Origin: Bacillus sp. ISL-37
GTDB taxonomy: Bacteria; Bacillota; Bacilli; Bacillales; Cytobacillaceae
NCBI RefSeq assembly: GCF_018613315.1
Contig: NZ_JAGGQL010000028.1
Coordinates: forward strand, 1-64,000
Length of the DNA stretch: 64,000 nt
Direction of reading: 5' to 3'
Shown here: positions 8,259 to 16,577 of the stretch, in pieces
Numbering within the stretch: the first letter of the stretch is position 1
Layout of the letters: every line of letters begins with the position of its first letter
Translations under genes and position numbers: made by a program
The notes under the pieces: generated by a model
Seen by the model: the letters and a program-made list of their open reading frames with translations, nothing else
Database searches by the model: none
What the model was told of the DNA's origin: nothing

Positions 8259-8660
8259 TCAATATTTCAGGAAGGTAGTGATGCTCCGCTTTGAAGCAAT
8301 CGTTTTTCTGGCGAGCTCTTCCTTCCATTCCGTCTCGTCCAGCTGGTATTCACCATTTTCATCTTTATAGGTCTTTTTCAAAAAATTGATCGTCCGGGCT
8401 TCTTCAGGAAGATTGATAGACAAAGGCCTTCCCCGCTTTCCTTCTTCATATATATAAAACTCAACAACATCGCCAAATTCCATGAAATCATCCAGAAACG
8501 AGATAAACTCAGGGTTCTCGCCTCCGTATTCATACACATATGGAAGAGAAAACGGCAGTTCCTTCTTGTACGCCTCACCACTTATAAAAGGATAATCCTG
8601 TCCCTTCACATGAAATTCCTCAATCGGCCTCATTGTTGCGATAAAATAATGACAGGTCAT
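8259..8660 (-). CDS. Hypothetical cytoplasmic protein
   Basis: A 133-residue acidic soluble protein starting MTCHYFIATMRPIEEFHVKG. I do not recognise a family. It has a repeated aromatic/acidic pattern (PEFISFLDDFMEFGDVVEFY) and no membrane segment. The start at ATG 8660 is set by AGGGGTGA five bases upstream; a GTG at 8669 would sit inside that site. It is monocistronic, with the second ATAGCGA array just upstream. Confidence 0.65.
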   Translation of the reverse strand: MTCHYFIATMRPIEEFHVKGQDYPFISGEAYKKELPFSLPYVYEYGGENPEFISFLDDFMEFGDVVEFYIYEEGKRGRPLSINLPEEARTINFLKKTYKDENGEYQLDETEWKEELARKTIASKRSITTFLKY

Positions 8661-8770
8661 TGCGTTCACCCCTTTTTTGAGTCACTATTTATGAAATCCT
8701 TTCTTCATCTAGTGTAAAGTGCTATAAATATGTAACCCTGACACTGATTTTATGGAGAAAAAAATTAATT

Positions 8771-8907
8771 TTAGCGCATTTTTTATTTATATAGCAAGTT
8801 TTTCATTATTATAGCGACTTTCAAATTAATATAGCGAGTTTTTCATTTTTATAGCGACTTTCTGATTTATATAGCGAATTGGAAATTATGCTCGTTTTTT
8901 TCCAGTT
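8771..8907. repeat. Second ATAGCGA array, six boxes at 20-bp spacing, same cap
   Basis: Boxes lie at 8771 (variant TTAGCGC), 8791 (ATAGCAA), 8811, 8831, 8851 and 8871, exactly 20 bases apart. The cap GGAAATTATGCTCG plus T7 CCAGTT is nearly identical to that of the first array. The two outermost boxes are degenerate and the box next to the cap is perfect, as in the 4225 copy. Confidence 0.85.
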
Positions 8908-9187
8908 AAAAATGCAGCGAGAACCTTTTCAGGCCCCCGCTCGTTTCGCCTTCTCTCACAAGAATCTCAGCCAGCTTGCCTTTTTCCTGTGAAGCGTAAA
9001 CTTTCTGCTCTTTTTCGAGTACGACGGTTCCCGGAATCATGATTTCATCTGCAATTTCTTCCTTCGCCTGATTTACTACCTTCACTTCGGGCCCCTTTGC
9101 AAAGGCCTGTCTGTAAATGCTCACTCCTGCCATCAGCACCACCAGGCTGGCTACGCCAATGGCAATCCAAATCTTTTTATGGTTAGA
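8906..9187 (-). pseudogene. yknX: yknX-like efflux adaptor, N-terminal fragment
   Basis: The frame starting GTG at 9187 encodes SNHKKIWIAIGVASLVVL (membrane anchor), then a start like those of YknX/HlyD-type adaptors: EIMIPGTVVLEKEQKVYAS and AEILVREGE. After about 80 residues homology stops and the frame runs through the terminator at 8907-8941. Intact YknX proteins are roughly 350-400 residues, so most of the gene is missing, and no yknY/yknZ genes follow. The GTG overlaps the end of the yknW fragment, as in an intact coupled operon. Confidence 0.7.
8907..8941 (-). terminator. Orphan terminator fused to the broken yknX
   Basis: On the minus strand AGCGGGGGCCT, loop GAAA, AGGTTCTCGCT, then GCA and T5. 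With G-U pairs the 11-bp stem is complete. It is read as the end of the broken yknX frame, so it probably was the operon terminator before a deletion. Confidence 0.65.
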
Positions 9188-9551
9188 CACCCATTGTGTT
9201 AGAGAACATGGCTCCCAAAATCGCAAACCCGATTCCAATCAGGAAGAATACGATGGCAATGCCCCATGCCCATCCTTTTGACAGGCCAGCAAGGCGGTGG
9301 AGACCAATAGCTGTCAAAATCGTCTGCCAGATGTAAAATACCTCGATCGATCCAAGCACACCAGGCTTGTCACTGTTCATCAATCCAGCAAGGCTCGTAA
9401 TGGAAATTTCCGGATTTCCGCCAATAGCTACCCTAAGAAGCATATTCAATAACAGGCCCGCCGCACCGATGATCATGATATGTGTGTTCATTGAAAATAA
9501 TTGCTTGAACGTAACATCAGATCCCGCGATTTTTTCCTTTTCCTGAATTCA
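9183..9551 (-). pseudogene. yknW: yknW-like Yip1-domain protein, C-terminal fragment
   Basis: Open from a TGA at about 9552, this frame reads QEKEKIAGSDVTFKQLFSMN and then a chain of hydrophobic helices ending AILGAMFSNTMGV. This is the C-terminal half of a YIP1-family membrane protein like YknW, which in B. subtilis works with the YknXYZ exporter. The N-terminal half and promoter are absent. An internal ATG at 9491 could give a 102-residue product, but no good ribosome site was seen there. Confidence 0.65.
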
Positions 9552-9582
9552 GGGTATAGATACTCTGGCAGCCAAACGAAAC

Positions 9583-9612
9583 ATCAAAAAAACAGCCTCA
9601 AATAGAGACTGT
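9583..9612 (-). terminator. Terminator of the small membrane protein gene at 9635
   Basis: On the minus strand ACAGTCTC and GAGGCTGT pair around TATTT and are followed by T7. Confidence 0.8.
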
Positions 9613-9634
9613 CTATTCAGTACTTTTTAAGCGT

Positions 9635-9871
9635 TTAGCATCGGCCTCCAAAACAACAACGCCATAACCTTCGTATGATGCAGTAGGCAAACAGGATGAC
9701 GACGATTAATCCAATAATCCCTACAATTGTGCTTATAGTACCAGCCAATGCAGCTCCGCCAAGGACAAAACCGAGCAGTCCAAAGTAAGACAACAGAATC
9801 AACCCTACCCCCAGCAAGACTCCAAGAAACAATTCGAACACGCTGCACGCAGCATGAACACCGTTACTCAT
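9635..9871 (-). CDS. Small membrane protein with cysteine/arginine tail
   Basis: A 78-residue protein with two long hydrophobic segments (about 10-35 and 40-62) and an unusual C-terminus, CIIRRLWRCCFGGRC, rich in Cys and Arg. GGAGGTGAAGAAT precedes the ATG at 9871, so this start is firm; the longer frame to 9961 has no site. Function unknown; the clustered cysteines suggest metal binding or acylation, which is speculation. Confidence 0.7.
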   Translation of the reverse strand: MSNGVHAACSVFELFLGVLLGVGLILLSYFGLLGFVLGGAALAGTISTIVGIIGLIVVILFAYCIIRRLWRCCFGGRC

Positions 9872-10046
9872 ATTCTTCACCTCCAAACTATTGTTCACCT
9901 TCATCATATGCATGTACCAGACTGCTTGTTTATTTTTTATAGTAAAAGAGGCGATTATCATATCTATTTATGCCTTACACCCATATTTCCATCTATGCTG
10001 ATAGTGGTTTATGATGTAATTATTCAGAACGAACAGGAGACTAGTA

Positions 10047-11780
10047 ATGGAAAAACAGCAAACAAGCTTAAAGCCTTTCATCAACTTGATTTTATCGACG
10101 AATATTCCGAAGGCTGCTCTTTTTACTGGGCTGACTGCGAGTATCATCACGACTCTGGCTGGACTGGTAGTTCCGCTCCTGACGAAAAATCTGGTCGACG
10201 GTTTTTCAGTTGAGGCAATCAGTGTTCCACTCGTCTTCGCGATTGGCGCTGCCTTCATCATTCAGGCATTGATCAGCGGGATTTCGATCTACCTGCTCAG
10301 CTATGTCGGCCAAAAGGTCGTGGCGAGGCTGCGCGAACGGATGTGGTCGAAGCTCATCCGCATGCCTGTCCGCTATTTCGACAAGCAGTCGAGCGGTGAA
10401 ACGGTCAGCCGGATTGTCAATGACACAAGTATTGTCAAAGACCTGATCACGAATTATTTTCCGAATTTCGCAACCGGAATCATCTCCATCATCGGTGCTG
10501 TGGTGATTTTGCTCGTGATGGACTGGAAAATGACCTTGCTCATGCTCATTTCCGTGCCGCTAACGCTGGCGATCATGATCCCTCTTGGCAGGAAGATGGC
10601 CAAGATTGCACGAGGACTGCAGGATGAGACGGCTGTTTTCACCGGCCAGATCACCCAGACTCTTGGCGAAATCCGCTTAATGAAAGCTTCGACAGCGGAA
10701 AAATTTGAAGAGGAAAATGGATATAACGGAATTGATAAGCTTTTCAACTTTGGTCTGAAGGAAGCGCGAATCTTCGCGCTGATCGGTCCTGTCATGCAGC
10801 TGATGATCATGGTCGTCATCGTCATCATCATTGCGTACGGCGGAATGCGCGTTGTGAAAGGAACCATGTCGACAGGTGCGCTCATCGCCTTTCTGCTTTA
10901 CTTATTCCAAATCATCATGCCGATCACTTCGTTCGCGATGTTCTTTACCCAGCTGCAAAAAGCAAAGGGCGCTACAGAAAGGATCATCGAGATCCTCGAT
11001 CAACCACTTGAAGAAGGACAGGAAGGAATCGAAACTGATATTAGCAACCTGCCAATCACCATCGATAATGTCAGCTTTGCCTACAGCGAGGAAGAGCCTG
11101 TCATTGAAGGAGTTTCTTTGGATGCGCAGCCTGGTCAGATGGTTGCTTTTGTTGGACCGAGCGGCGGCGGCAAAACGACTATGTTTGGCTTGATTGAACG
11201 TTTTTACGAACCGACAAAAGGAGAAATCCTGATTGGCGACACTCCGATCCAGGAACTATCGCTCACCTCCTGGCGCAATCAGATCGGCTATGTTTCTCAG
11301 GAAAGCGCGATGATGGCCGGAACCATCCGCGAAAATCTGTATTATGGGCTGGAAAACGGAGATAAGATACCCGATGAACGCATATGGGAAGTCGCAAAAA
11401 TGGCCTATGCAGACCAATTCATCGCAGATTTTCCAAAGGGACTTGATACCGAAGTCGGCGAACGTGGCGTCAAGCTGTCTGGTGGACAAAGGCAGCGAAT
11501 TGCAATCGCTCGTGCCTTCCTCCGCGATCCGAAAATCCTGATGATGGACGAAGCTACCGCCAGCCTCGACAGCCAGTCAGAAGGCATCGTTCAGCAGGCA
11601 CTGACCCGCCTGATGGAGGGCCGAACGACATTTGTCATTGCGCACAGGCTCTCCACCATAGTCAATGCGGATAAAATCGTGTTTATCGAAAAAGGAAGAG
11701 TGACTGGGATTGGCACTCACCAGGAATTAATTCAAACACATGATTTATATAGGGAGTTTGCACAGCAGCAGCTGGCATAG
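10047..11780 (+). CDS. bmrA: ABC multidrug exporter, BmrA-like half transporter
   Basis: A 577-residue half-transporter: an N-terminal six-helix exporter domain (about 1-310) fused to an ATPase domain (about 335-577). Motifs are intact: Walker A GPSGGGKTT, Q-loop YVSQES, signature LSGGQRQ, Walker B ILMMDEA, and the H-loop His in FVIAHRLST. The sequence tracks B. subtilis BmrA (YvcC) along its length, including PLLTKNLVDGFS and YFDKQSSGETVSRIVNDT. A homodimer in the membrane exporting hydrophobic drugs is expected from the family. AGGAGA precedes the start. Monocistronic. Confidence 0.9.
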   Translation: MEKQQTSLKPFINLILSTNIPKAALFTGLTASIITTLAGLVVPLLTKNLVDGFSVEAISVPLVFAIGAAFIIQALISGISIYLLSYVGQKVVARLRERMWSKLIRMPVRYFDKQSSGETVSRIVNDTSIVKDLITNYFPNFATGIISIIGAVVILLVMDWKMTLLMLISVPLTLAIMIPLGRKMAKIARGLQDETAVFTGQITQTLGEIRLMKASTAEKFEEENGYNGIDKLFNFGLKEARIFALIGPVMQLMIMVVIVIIIAYGGMRVVKGTMSTGALIAFLLYLFQIIMPITSFAMFFTQLQKAKGATERIIEILDQPLEEGQEGIETDISNLPITIDNVSFAYSEEEPVIEGVSLDAQPGQMVAFVGPSGGGKTTMFGLIERFYEPTKGEILIGDTPIQELSLTSWRNQIGYVSQESAMMAGTIRENLYYGLENGDKIPDERIWEVAKMAYADQFIADFPKGLDTEVGERGVKLSGGQRQRIAIARAFLRDPKILMMDEATASLDSQSEGIVQQALTRLMEGRTTFVIAHRLSTIVNADKIVFIEKGRVTGIGTHQELIQTHDLYREFAQQQLA

Positions 11781-11824
11781 GCATCATTTACACAGAGAGT
11801 CTGCCAAGCTTATGGCATAAACAA

Positions 11825-11860
11825 CAAAAAGGAGGTCCGCCGTCATGGTTGGACCTCCTT
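11825..11860 (-). terminator. Strong hairpin between bmrA-like and AraC-type genes
   Basis: AAGGAGGTCC and GGACCTCCTT form a perfect 10-bp stem. The T-run (TTTTTGTTGT) is on the minus strand, so it ends the AraC-type gene; it may also stop plus-strand transcripts. Confidence 0.8.
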
Positions 11861-11891
11861 CTCTAGTTTTCACTTATTGTCCAGGCTCTCC

Positions 11892-13136
11892 CTAAACAAA
11901 AATAATCTCCTCAGTTGCCCTGTAGTCCCTTGGTGAGAGGCCAACGTATTTTTTAAAAGTCCCGCTGAAGTAGTTGGGGGTGTTATACCCCAGTTCTTCG
12001 GCGATGGCTTCTACTGTATGGTCGGTGTGGCGCAGCATCCAGACAGCACGCTGCATGCGGACGAAGGTGACATACTCGACGAAGCTTCTTCCTGTTTCTT
12101 GTTTAAAAATGCGGCTGAAATATGGGACGCTCAGATTGATTTGATCGGCAACCTGCTTGATTGACAAGTCTTCCGTACAGTACTGGGAAATATAATCGAC
12201 ACACTTTTGAATTTGCATGTCCATTGTGATTTCCTCGAAATAGCGAAGCTGCAGTCTTTCGTATGGCGATGTCCGCCTTGCTTTACAAGCTTCTTTATAT
12301 GAATGATGCAGGAGCAGCGGCTCACGATATACCGAGCCTACACCTATATAAAGCTGAATCCCGTATTCATTTTCCAAAGACTCAATCGTCCCAAGGATTC
12401 GCTCTTCCCCCTCTTTCCAATGCTTCAATGAACCATACTCGGACGGCACCTGGAGCAGCATGAGCAGGTGTTTCCTGTAGGACAGGAACGTGAGCTGATA
12501 TCCTTCAAACTGCTTTTTCAAAAACTCCTGGATAACCATAGACGCCTGCCAGCCCTCTTGCATCCGTTTAGCCGGACAGCGTACGAATCCCTGGATAAAA
12601 CAGACCACATTCGGAACAGCTTCCCCTGGCAGGAAAAAACGGGATTGCAGAAGCTCCTCCTCTGTCTTCACTTCCCCTGACAACAGTCTTCGTAAAAAAG
12701 CTTCCCTAAATGGCAAGGTATTGCGGCCAACTCCCTGCGTCGCATCGAAATGATGGAATACTTCCTCGCTTTCTGCGTATCTGGTATTCTCACTTTCAAT
12801 CTCTTCTACCGCTCGCTTTAAGGTACGTATAAAAATTCGTTGTTTCACCGATTTTACCAGCAGGTAGGTCAGCTTGAACTCGATTGCCAGCGGAGAGGTG
12901 TGCAAAAGTGACGGATCCAACAGCGGAATGATCCGGCAGCCTTTATTCCGTTTGCGGAACCGGTGTATTTTTACCCAATCATGCCATTTGTTCACTTCAA
13001 TGATCGCGATATGTATATCATTCTCTTCGTCTACTAGCTTACAATTCTCCTGGCATTCTTCCAGAATCCATGCAGCCAGCTTCCCATACTCCGCTTCATC
13101 TTCAACACCAAGCCAAATTGAATGCAACCTTACCAC
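11892..13136 (-). CDS. AraC-family regulator with N-terminal sensory region
   Basis: A 414-residue protein. The last ~105 residues are a typical AraC double HTH: LSIKQVADQINLSVPYFSRI and HTVEAIAEELGYNTPNYFSG, ending VGLSPRDYRA. The N-terminal 300 residues have no clear domain. Their spacing (IAIIEVNKWHDWVKIHRF, then a middle segment with VVCFIQGF and LYIGVGS) recalls response-regulator AraC proteins whose receiver has degenerated, with a cyclase-like middle segment. It is divergent from the DUF485-symporter operon, so control of acetate or organic-acid uptake is a reasonable inference. Confidence 0.85.
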   Translation of the reverse strand: MVRLHSIWLGVEDEAEYGKLAAWILEECQENCKLVDEENDIHIAIIEVNKWHDWVKIHRFRKRNKGCRIIPLLDPSLLHTSPLAIEFKLTYLLVKSVKQRIFIRTLKRAVEEIESENTRYAESEEVFHHFDATQGVGRNTLPFREAFLRRLLSGEVKTEEELLQSRFFLPGEAVPNVVCFIQGFVRCPAKRMQEGWQASMVIQEFLKKQFEGYQLTFLSYRKHLLMLLQVPSEYGSLKHWKEGEERILGTIESLENEYGIQLYIGVGSVYREPLLLHHSYKEACKARRTSPYERLQLRYFEEITMDMQIQKCVDYISQYCTEDLSIKQVADQINLSVPYFSRIFKQETGRSFVEYVTFVRMQRAVWMLRHTDHTVEAIAEELGYNTPNYFSGTFKKYVGLSPRDYRATEEIIFV

Positions 13137-13326
13137 CCCCTTGTATTATTCAGATGAGTGAATAAAAATTTAAATTATATTAAATATTTGTATATTTCTG
13201 ATAATTTATTGTAAGGTATTGGACAATTCTCTATCGTACAATCAATTTAATGATATCACGGCTAACCTAAAGGAGGGAAATCTTGATAACGGGTTAGGCC
13301 AAAATTTTAACTAGGGGGAATCATAT

Positions 13327-13686
13327 TTGGCAGGGGAGTATCGGGAGTATAATTATGTAGCGGCTGATACAATTGACGTCAGCGAGCTAAAGCCACTTGA
13401 TCCGGAAACGAAGCAAATCATGAAAAGTGAATTCAGTACAGGCATTAAACTTACGCTCTTTTATTATGTATTCATTCTTTCCATTCCTATTTTGAATTGG
13501 TATGCAGGAGATTTCATGTTCTCCCGGATGTGGGGCGGCATGACCTACAGCTGGTTCTTCACAAGTATTGTCGCGATGGCGATGGCGTTTGTCATTGCAC
13601 TCATCCATACGACTTTGTATGAGAAACGCCTGAAAAACCAAGCAGAACAATCCACATCTCCTGCTGATGGAAGGAGGATTGGCTGA
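13327..13686 (+). CDS. DUF485 membrane protein paired with symporter (YjcH-like)
   Basis: A 119-residue protein with a soluble front and two transmembrane helices (about 42-60 and 76-98), as in DUF485 proteins that accompany ActP-type symporters. It uses a TTG start at 13327, supported by AGGGGGA at good spacing. Its TGA overlaps the ATG of the next gene by one base (TGATG), so the pair is translationally coupled. The exact role in transport is unknown in the family. Confidence 0.85.
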   Translation: MAGEYREYNYVAADTIDVSELKPLDPETKQIMKSEFSTGIKLTLFYYVFILSIPILNWYAGDFMFSRMWGGMTYSWFFTSIVAMAMAFVIALIHTTLYEKRLKNQAEQSTSPADGRRIG

Positions 13687-15251
13687 TGTCGACATTCATG
13701 GAGCCGAAATTCCTGTTAACAATGATCCTGATGGGGACCATTGTGTATATCACCTATCTTACAAAAAGAAACGCGACAGCTTCCGATTACTTCGTCGGGG
13801 GACGCAGCTTTGGCTGGTTCACCAACGGCTCGGCGATCGGCGGCGATTATTTGAGCGCAGCCACCTTCCTTGGGATTGCCGGCCTGACCTATCAGCTAGG
13901 CTATGACGGTGCCTATTATGCCTTTTGCTTCTCGATCGGCTTGACACTTCTGGCGATTTTCGTCGCTGGACCGCTTCGCAAGTTCGGCGCCTATACAGTA
14001 GCTGACTTTTTGGCCTACCGCTTCCACAGCCGGCGCGCCCGCCTTGCAGCCGTCGCTGTCGTGCTCGCTATTTCCGGTTTTTATGCAGCCCCACAGCTGC
14101 TTGGCGCTGCTCAGATTCTAAGCATGTTTTTTGGCACCAGCTATGAATTCGGAATCATTTTTACATGTTCCGTCATGATTTTCTATGTAGGAATCGGCGG
14201 CATGAAGGGTACTACCCTGAACCAGGCGCTTGAATTATGGATTCGCCTTGGCGCGTTCCTCCTTATGGTCGGCGCTGCCATCTGGGGCGGACTTCATTAT
14301 CAGGATATACTAGCATCAATCAATGAGTTCAAAGGTACGATCACAGGTACAGCAAGCTTTACGTCTGATGGAAAGGATATTCCGTTCGACGGTTCTGTCT
14401 GGACTGGAACAGGAAACTACTTCCCGTCCTTCTGGCAAACCATTTCGATGACAATCGGGCTTTCACTTGGTACGATCGGGCTTCCGCATATCCTGTTGCG
14501 CTTCTACACAAACCCAAGCGCGAAAGCTGCACGGAGATCCGCCCTGATGGCAATTGGAATCGCGAGCGCGTTCTTCCTGTTCGCTGTTTACCTTGGAGTA
14601 GTAGGACGCTCAATTTTCTTGACTGGTGAAGCTGATCCGGCTGTCATGAAAGACCTGATCGCTGGCGGGAATAACATGGTTGTCCCGTCAACAGCACAGG
14701 CGCTTGGCGGAGAATGGCTGCTTGGCCTTGTCATCGCCGGCGCATTCGCAGCCGTGTTCTCGAACCTTTCCGGGCTGTTCATCGCAAGCTCCGGTGCCCT
14801 GGCCCATGATTTATACGCAACCTTCTTCCGTAAAAACATTACTGAAAAAGAGCGCGTAATTGCTGGAAAAGCCTCCATCATCGTGCTGGGTGTTTTATAC
14901 GGAATTCTTGGCCTGATGGTAAAGGAAGCCTCCATCGGCCACCTGGTCGCACTGGCATTTACCGTTGCGGCAAGTACGTTCACACCAATCTTTATCCTGG
15001 GTATCTGGTGGAGAGGAATGACGGAAAAAGGAGCGATCGCCGGCCTGGTTCTCGGTCTCGTCTCTTCCATGTACATGATCTTCTTCAAGACGACACTGCC
15101 AGAGTTCCTGCAGTTCAACGTACCGGGAATCATCACTGTGCCAATTGGATTCTTGTCCGTTTACATCGTCTCAAAGCTCGACCGGAAGGTACCATCTGAT
15201 GTGAACGAATTTATGAAACAAGTTCACTCCAAAGAGTCTGAAGCAGCGTAA
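13686..15251 (+). CDS. Sodium:solute symporter, acetate/monocarboxylate type (ActP/YwcA-like)
   Basis: A 521-residue SSS-family transporter with about 13 transmembrane helices. Family-typical stretches are SDYFVGGRSFGWFTNGSAIG near residue 33 and DYLSAATFLGIAGL, then GTIGLPHILLRFYTNPSAKA in the middle. Together with the DUF485 partner it matches cation/acetate symporters (ActP; YwcA in B. subtilis). Substrate is inferred: acetate or another short-chain monocarboxylate, driven by Na+. The AraC-type gene is divergent, and a strong terminator follows at once. Confidence 0.9.
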   Translation: MSTFMEPKFLLTMILMGTIVYITYLTKRNATASDYFVGGRSFGWFTNGSAIGGDYLSAATFLGIAGLTYQLGYDGAYYAFCFSIGLTLLAIFVAGPLRKFGAYTVADFLAYRFHSRRARLAAVAVVLAISGFYAAPQLLGAAQILSMFFGTSYEFGIIFTCSVMIFYVGIGGMKGTTLNQALELWIRLGAFLLMVGAAIWGGLHYQDILASINEFKGTITGTASFTSDGKDIPFDGSVWTGTGNYFPSFWQTISMTIGLSLGTIGLPHILLRFYTNPSAKAARRSALMAIGIASAFFLFAVYLGVVGRSIFLTGEADPAVMKDLIAGGNNMVVPSTAQALGGEWLLGLVIAGAFAAVFSNLSGLFIASSGALAHDLYATFFRKNITEKERVIAGKASIIVLGVLYGILGLMVKEASIGHLVALAFTVAASTFTPIFILGIWWRGMTEKGAIAGLVLGLVSSMYMIFFKTTLPEFLQFNVPGIITVPIGFLSVYIVSKLDRKVPSDVNEFMKQVHSKESEAA

Positions 15252-15257
15252 TAGTAA

Positions 15258-15300
15258 AGAGAAGCCTGGGATGCTGATATGCTCCCCGGCTTCTCTTTTT
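15258..15300 (+). terminator. Terminator of the symporter operon
   Basis: AGAGAAGCC and GGCTTCTCT pair around a 21-base loop region and are followed by T5. Confidence 0.85.
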
Positions 15301-15303
15301 CTG

Positions 15304-16395
15304 CTATATAGACTCTGCAACCCTCTTAGCAGACTCACCCTGCGTCTCCACATAAAGTGTCCGACTTGGGAACGCAACGGAAACGCCCTCTTCTTCAAGA
15401 ATTTCCATTATCGCAAAATTGATTTCTTCCTTCACTGCCAGGTATTCTGCCCAGACGGTTGTTTTTGTGAAGAAATAAAGGAAGATATCGAGACTGCTGT
15501 CATTGTACTCGTCAAACTTTACAAAAATCGTATCTGGATGGATATCGTCGTTTGCTCTCAACATTTCTTCAATCCTGAGGATCGTCCTTTGCAGCTTCAT
15601 TCTCGGCGTGTCATACGTAACACCAAGTTTGAAGGTAATTTGCCTTTTCCCCATTTTGCTCCAGTTTGTAATGGATTCGTTCGCTAAAATGGCGTTCGGT
15701 ACCGTGACGACGGCTTGCGCAAAGGTGCGGACTCTCGTGCTTCTGAAGGAAATATCCTCAACCGTACCCTCAACACTCGGAGTCTTAATCCAATCACCAA
15801 TCGTAAAAGGTTTCTCCGTAATAATGATAATACCGCCGAACAAGTTCCCGATGGCATCCTTCGCTGCCAGCGCAAATGCGAGACCACCCAGGCCAAGCCC
15901 TGCAATGAAACCATTCACATCGTATTCAAATACCTGCGCTATAATACTCAAGCTGATTGCGACGATAATGAACCGAATCGCCTTTGAGAAAAATGGAATC
16001 AGGATCTGGTCGATCTCCATATTAAAACGATCATTGATTTTCATGAATAATAGCGATGAACCCGAAGATAGATTATACAGCCCCCATGCAATCAGCATGA
16101 TGATCGAGGCTCTGATAATCTTTAAAAATAGCGGATTCGATTGCTCCATGAACGGAAAATAATCCGCTGCAACATAGATTCCTATAATGATAAATAACCA
16201 TCGAATTGGCTGCTCAAAAGCAACGGTCATACTGGAGAAAAGTTCAGTCGGTGTCTTCTGCCCCAGTTTCAACATCAGCTTGAACACATACTTTGTGAAA
16301 AGCTTCCTGAACAAAAGGAATAAGAAGAAGATTCCTACGGAGATCCCCAAATTTTTCAGCACTTCATAAGACAAAAGATATTCCCACCAGGTCAT
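15304..16395 (-). CDS. MscS-family mechanosensitive channel (YhdY-like)
   Basis: A 363-residue membrane protein. Three or more N-terminal helices are followed by the pore-lining helix with the Ala/Gly-rich MscS pattern GFIAGLGLGGLAFALAAKDA. The beta domain comes next: NLFGGIIIITEKPFTIGDWI and VEDISFRSTRVRTFAQAVVT. The C-terminal domain ends near FPSRTLYVET. Family members open under membrane tension and release solutes on osmotic downshock. GGGAGGATGAA precedes the start. Monocistronic. Confidence 0.9.
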   Translation of the reverse strand: MTWWEYLLSYEVLKNLGISVGIFFLFLLFRKLFTKYVFKLMLKLGQKTPTELFSSMTVAFEQPIRWLFIIIGIYVAADYFPFMEQSNPLFLKIIRASIIMLIAWGLYNLSSGSSLLFMKINDRFNMEIDQILIPFFSKAIRFIIVAISLSIIAQVFEYDVNGFIAGLGLGGLAFALAAKDAIGNLFGGIIIITEKPFTIGDWIKTPSVEGTVEDISFRSTRVRTFAQAVVTVPNAILANESITNWSKMGKRQITFKLGVTYDTPRMKLQRTILRIEEMLRANDDIHPDTIFVKFDEYNDSSLDIFLYFFTKTTVWAEYLAVKEEINFAIMEILEEEGVSVAFPSRTLYVETQGESAKRVAESI

Positions 16396-16577
16396 TTCAT
16401 CCTCCCTCTCTATTTTTTACTCGTTTCATCATAACATATTTATTTTCTCTTAAATTTCTATGAAAAAAATGGCGATCAATGATTTTAATCACTACTTCCT
16501 TTTTCAGTAAGTGTTATTTTAATCATGAGAAACATTATCAGTTATAGCAAATACACACTCTAGGAGGAAATATAATC

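Noticed and set aside
9748-9942. Plus-strand frame across the 9635 gene start
   Set aside because: No ribosome site; covers the GGAGGTG of the minus-strand gene.
10454-10885. Frame opposite the BmrA-like exporter
   Set aside because: Met/Ile-rich shadow of transmembrane helices; no start signal.
14588-15136. Long antisense frame inside the symporter gene
   Set aside because: No ribosome site, unnatural composition, and the plus frame is a clear SSS transporter.
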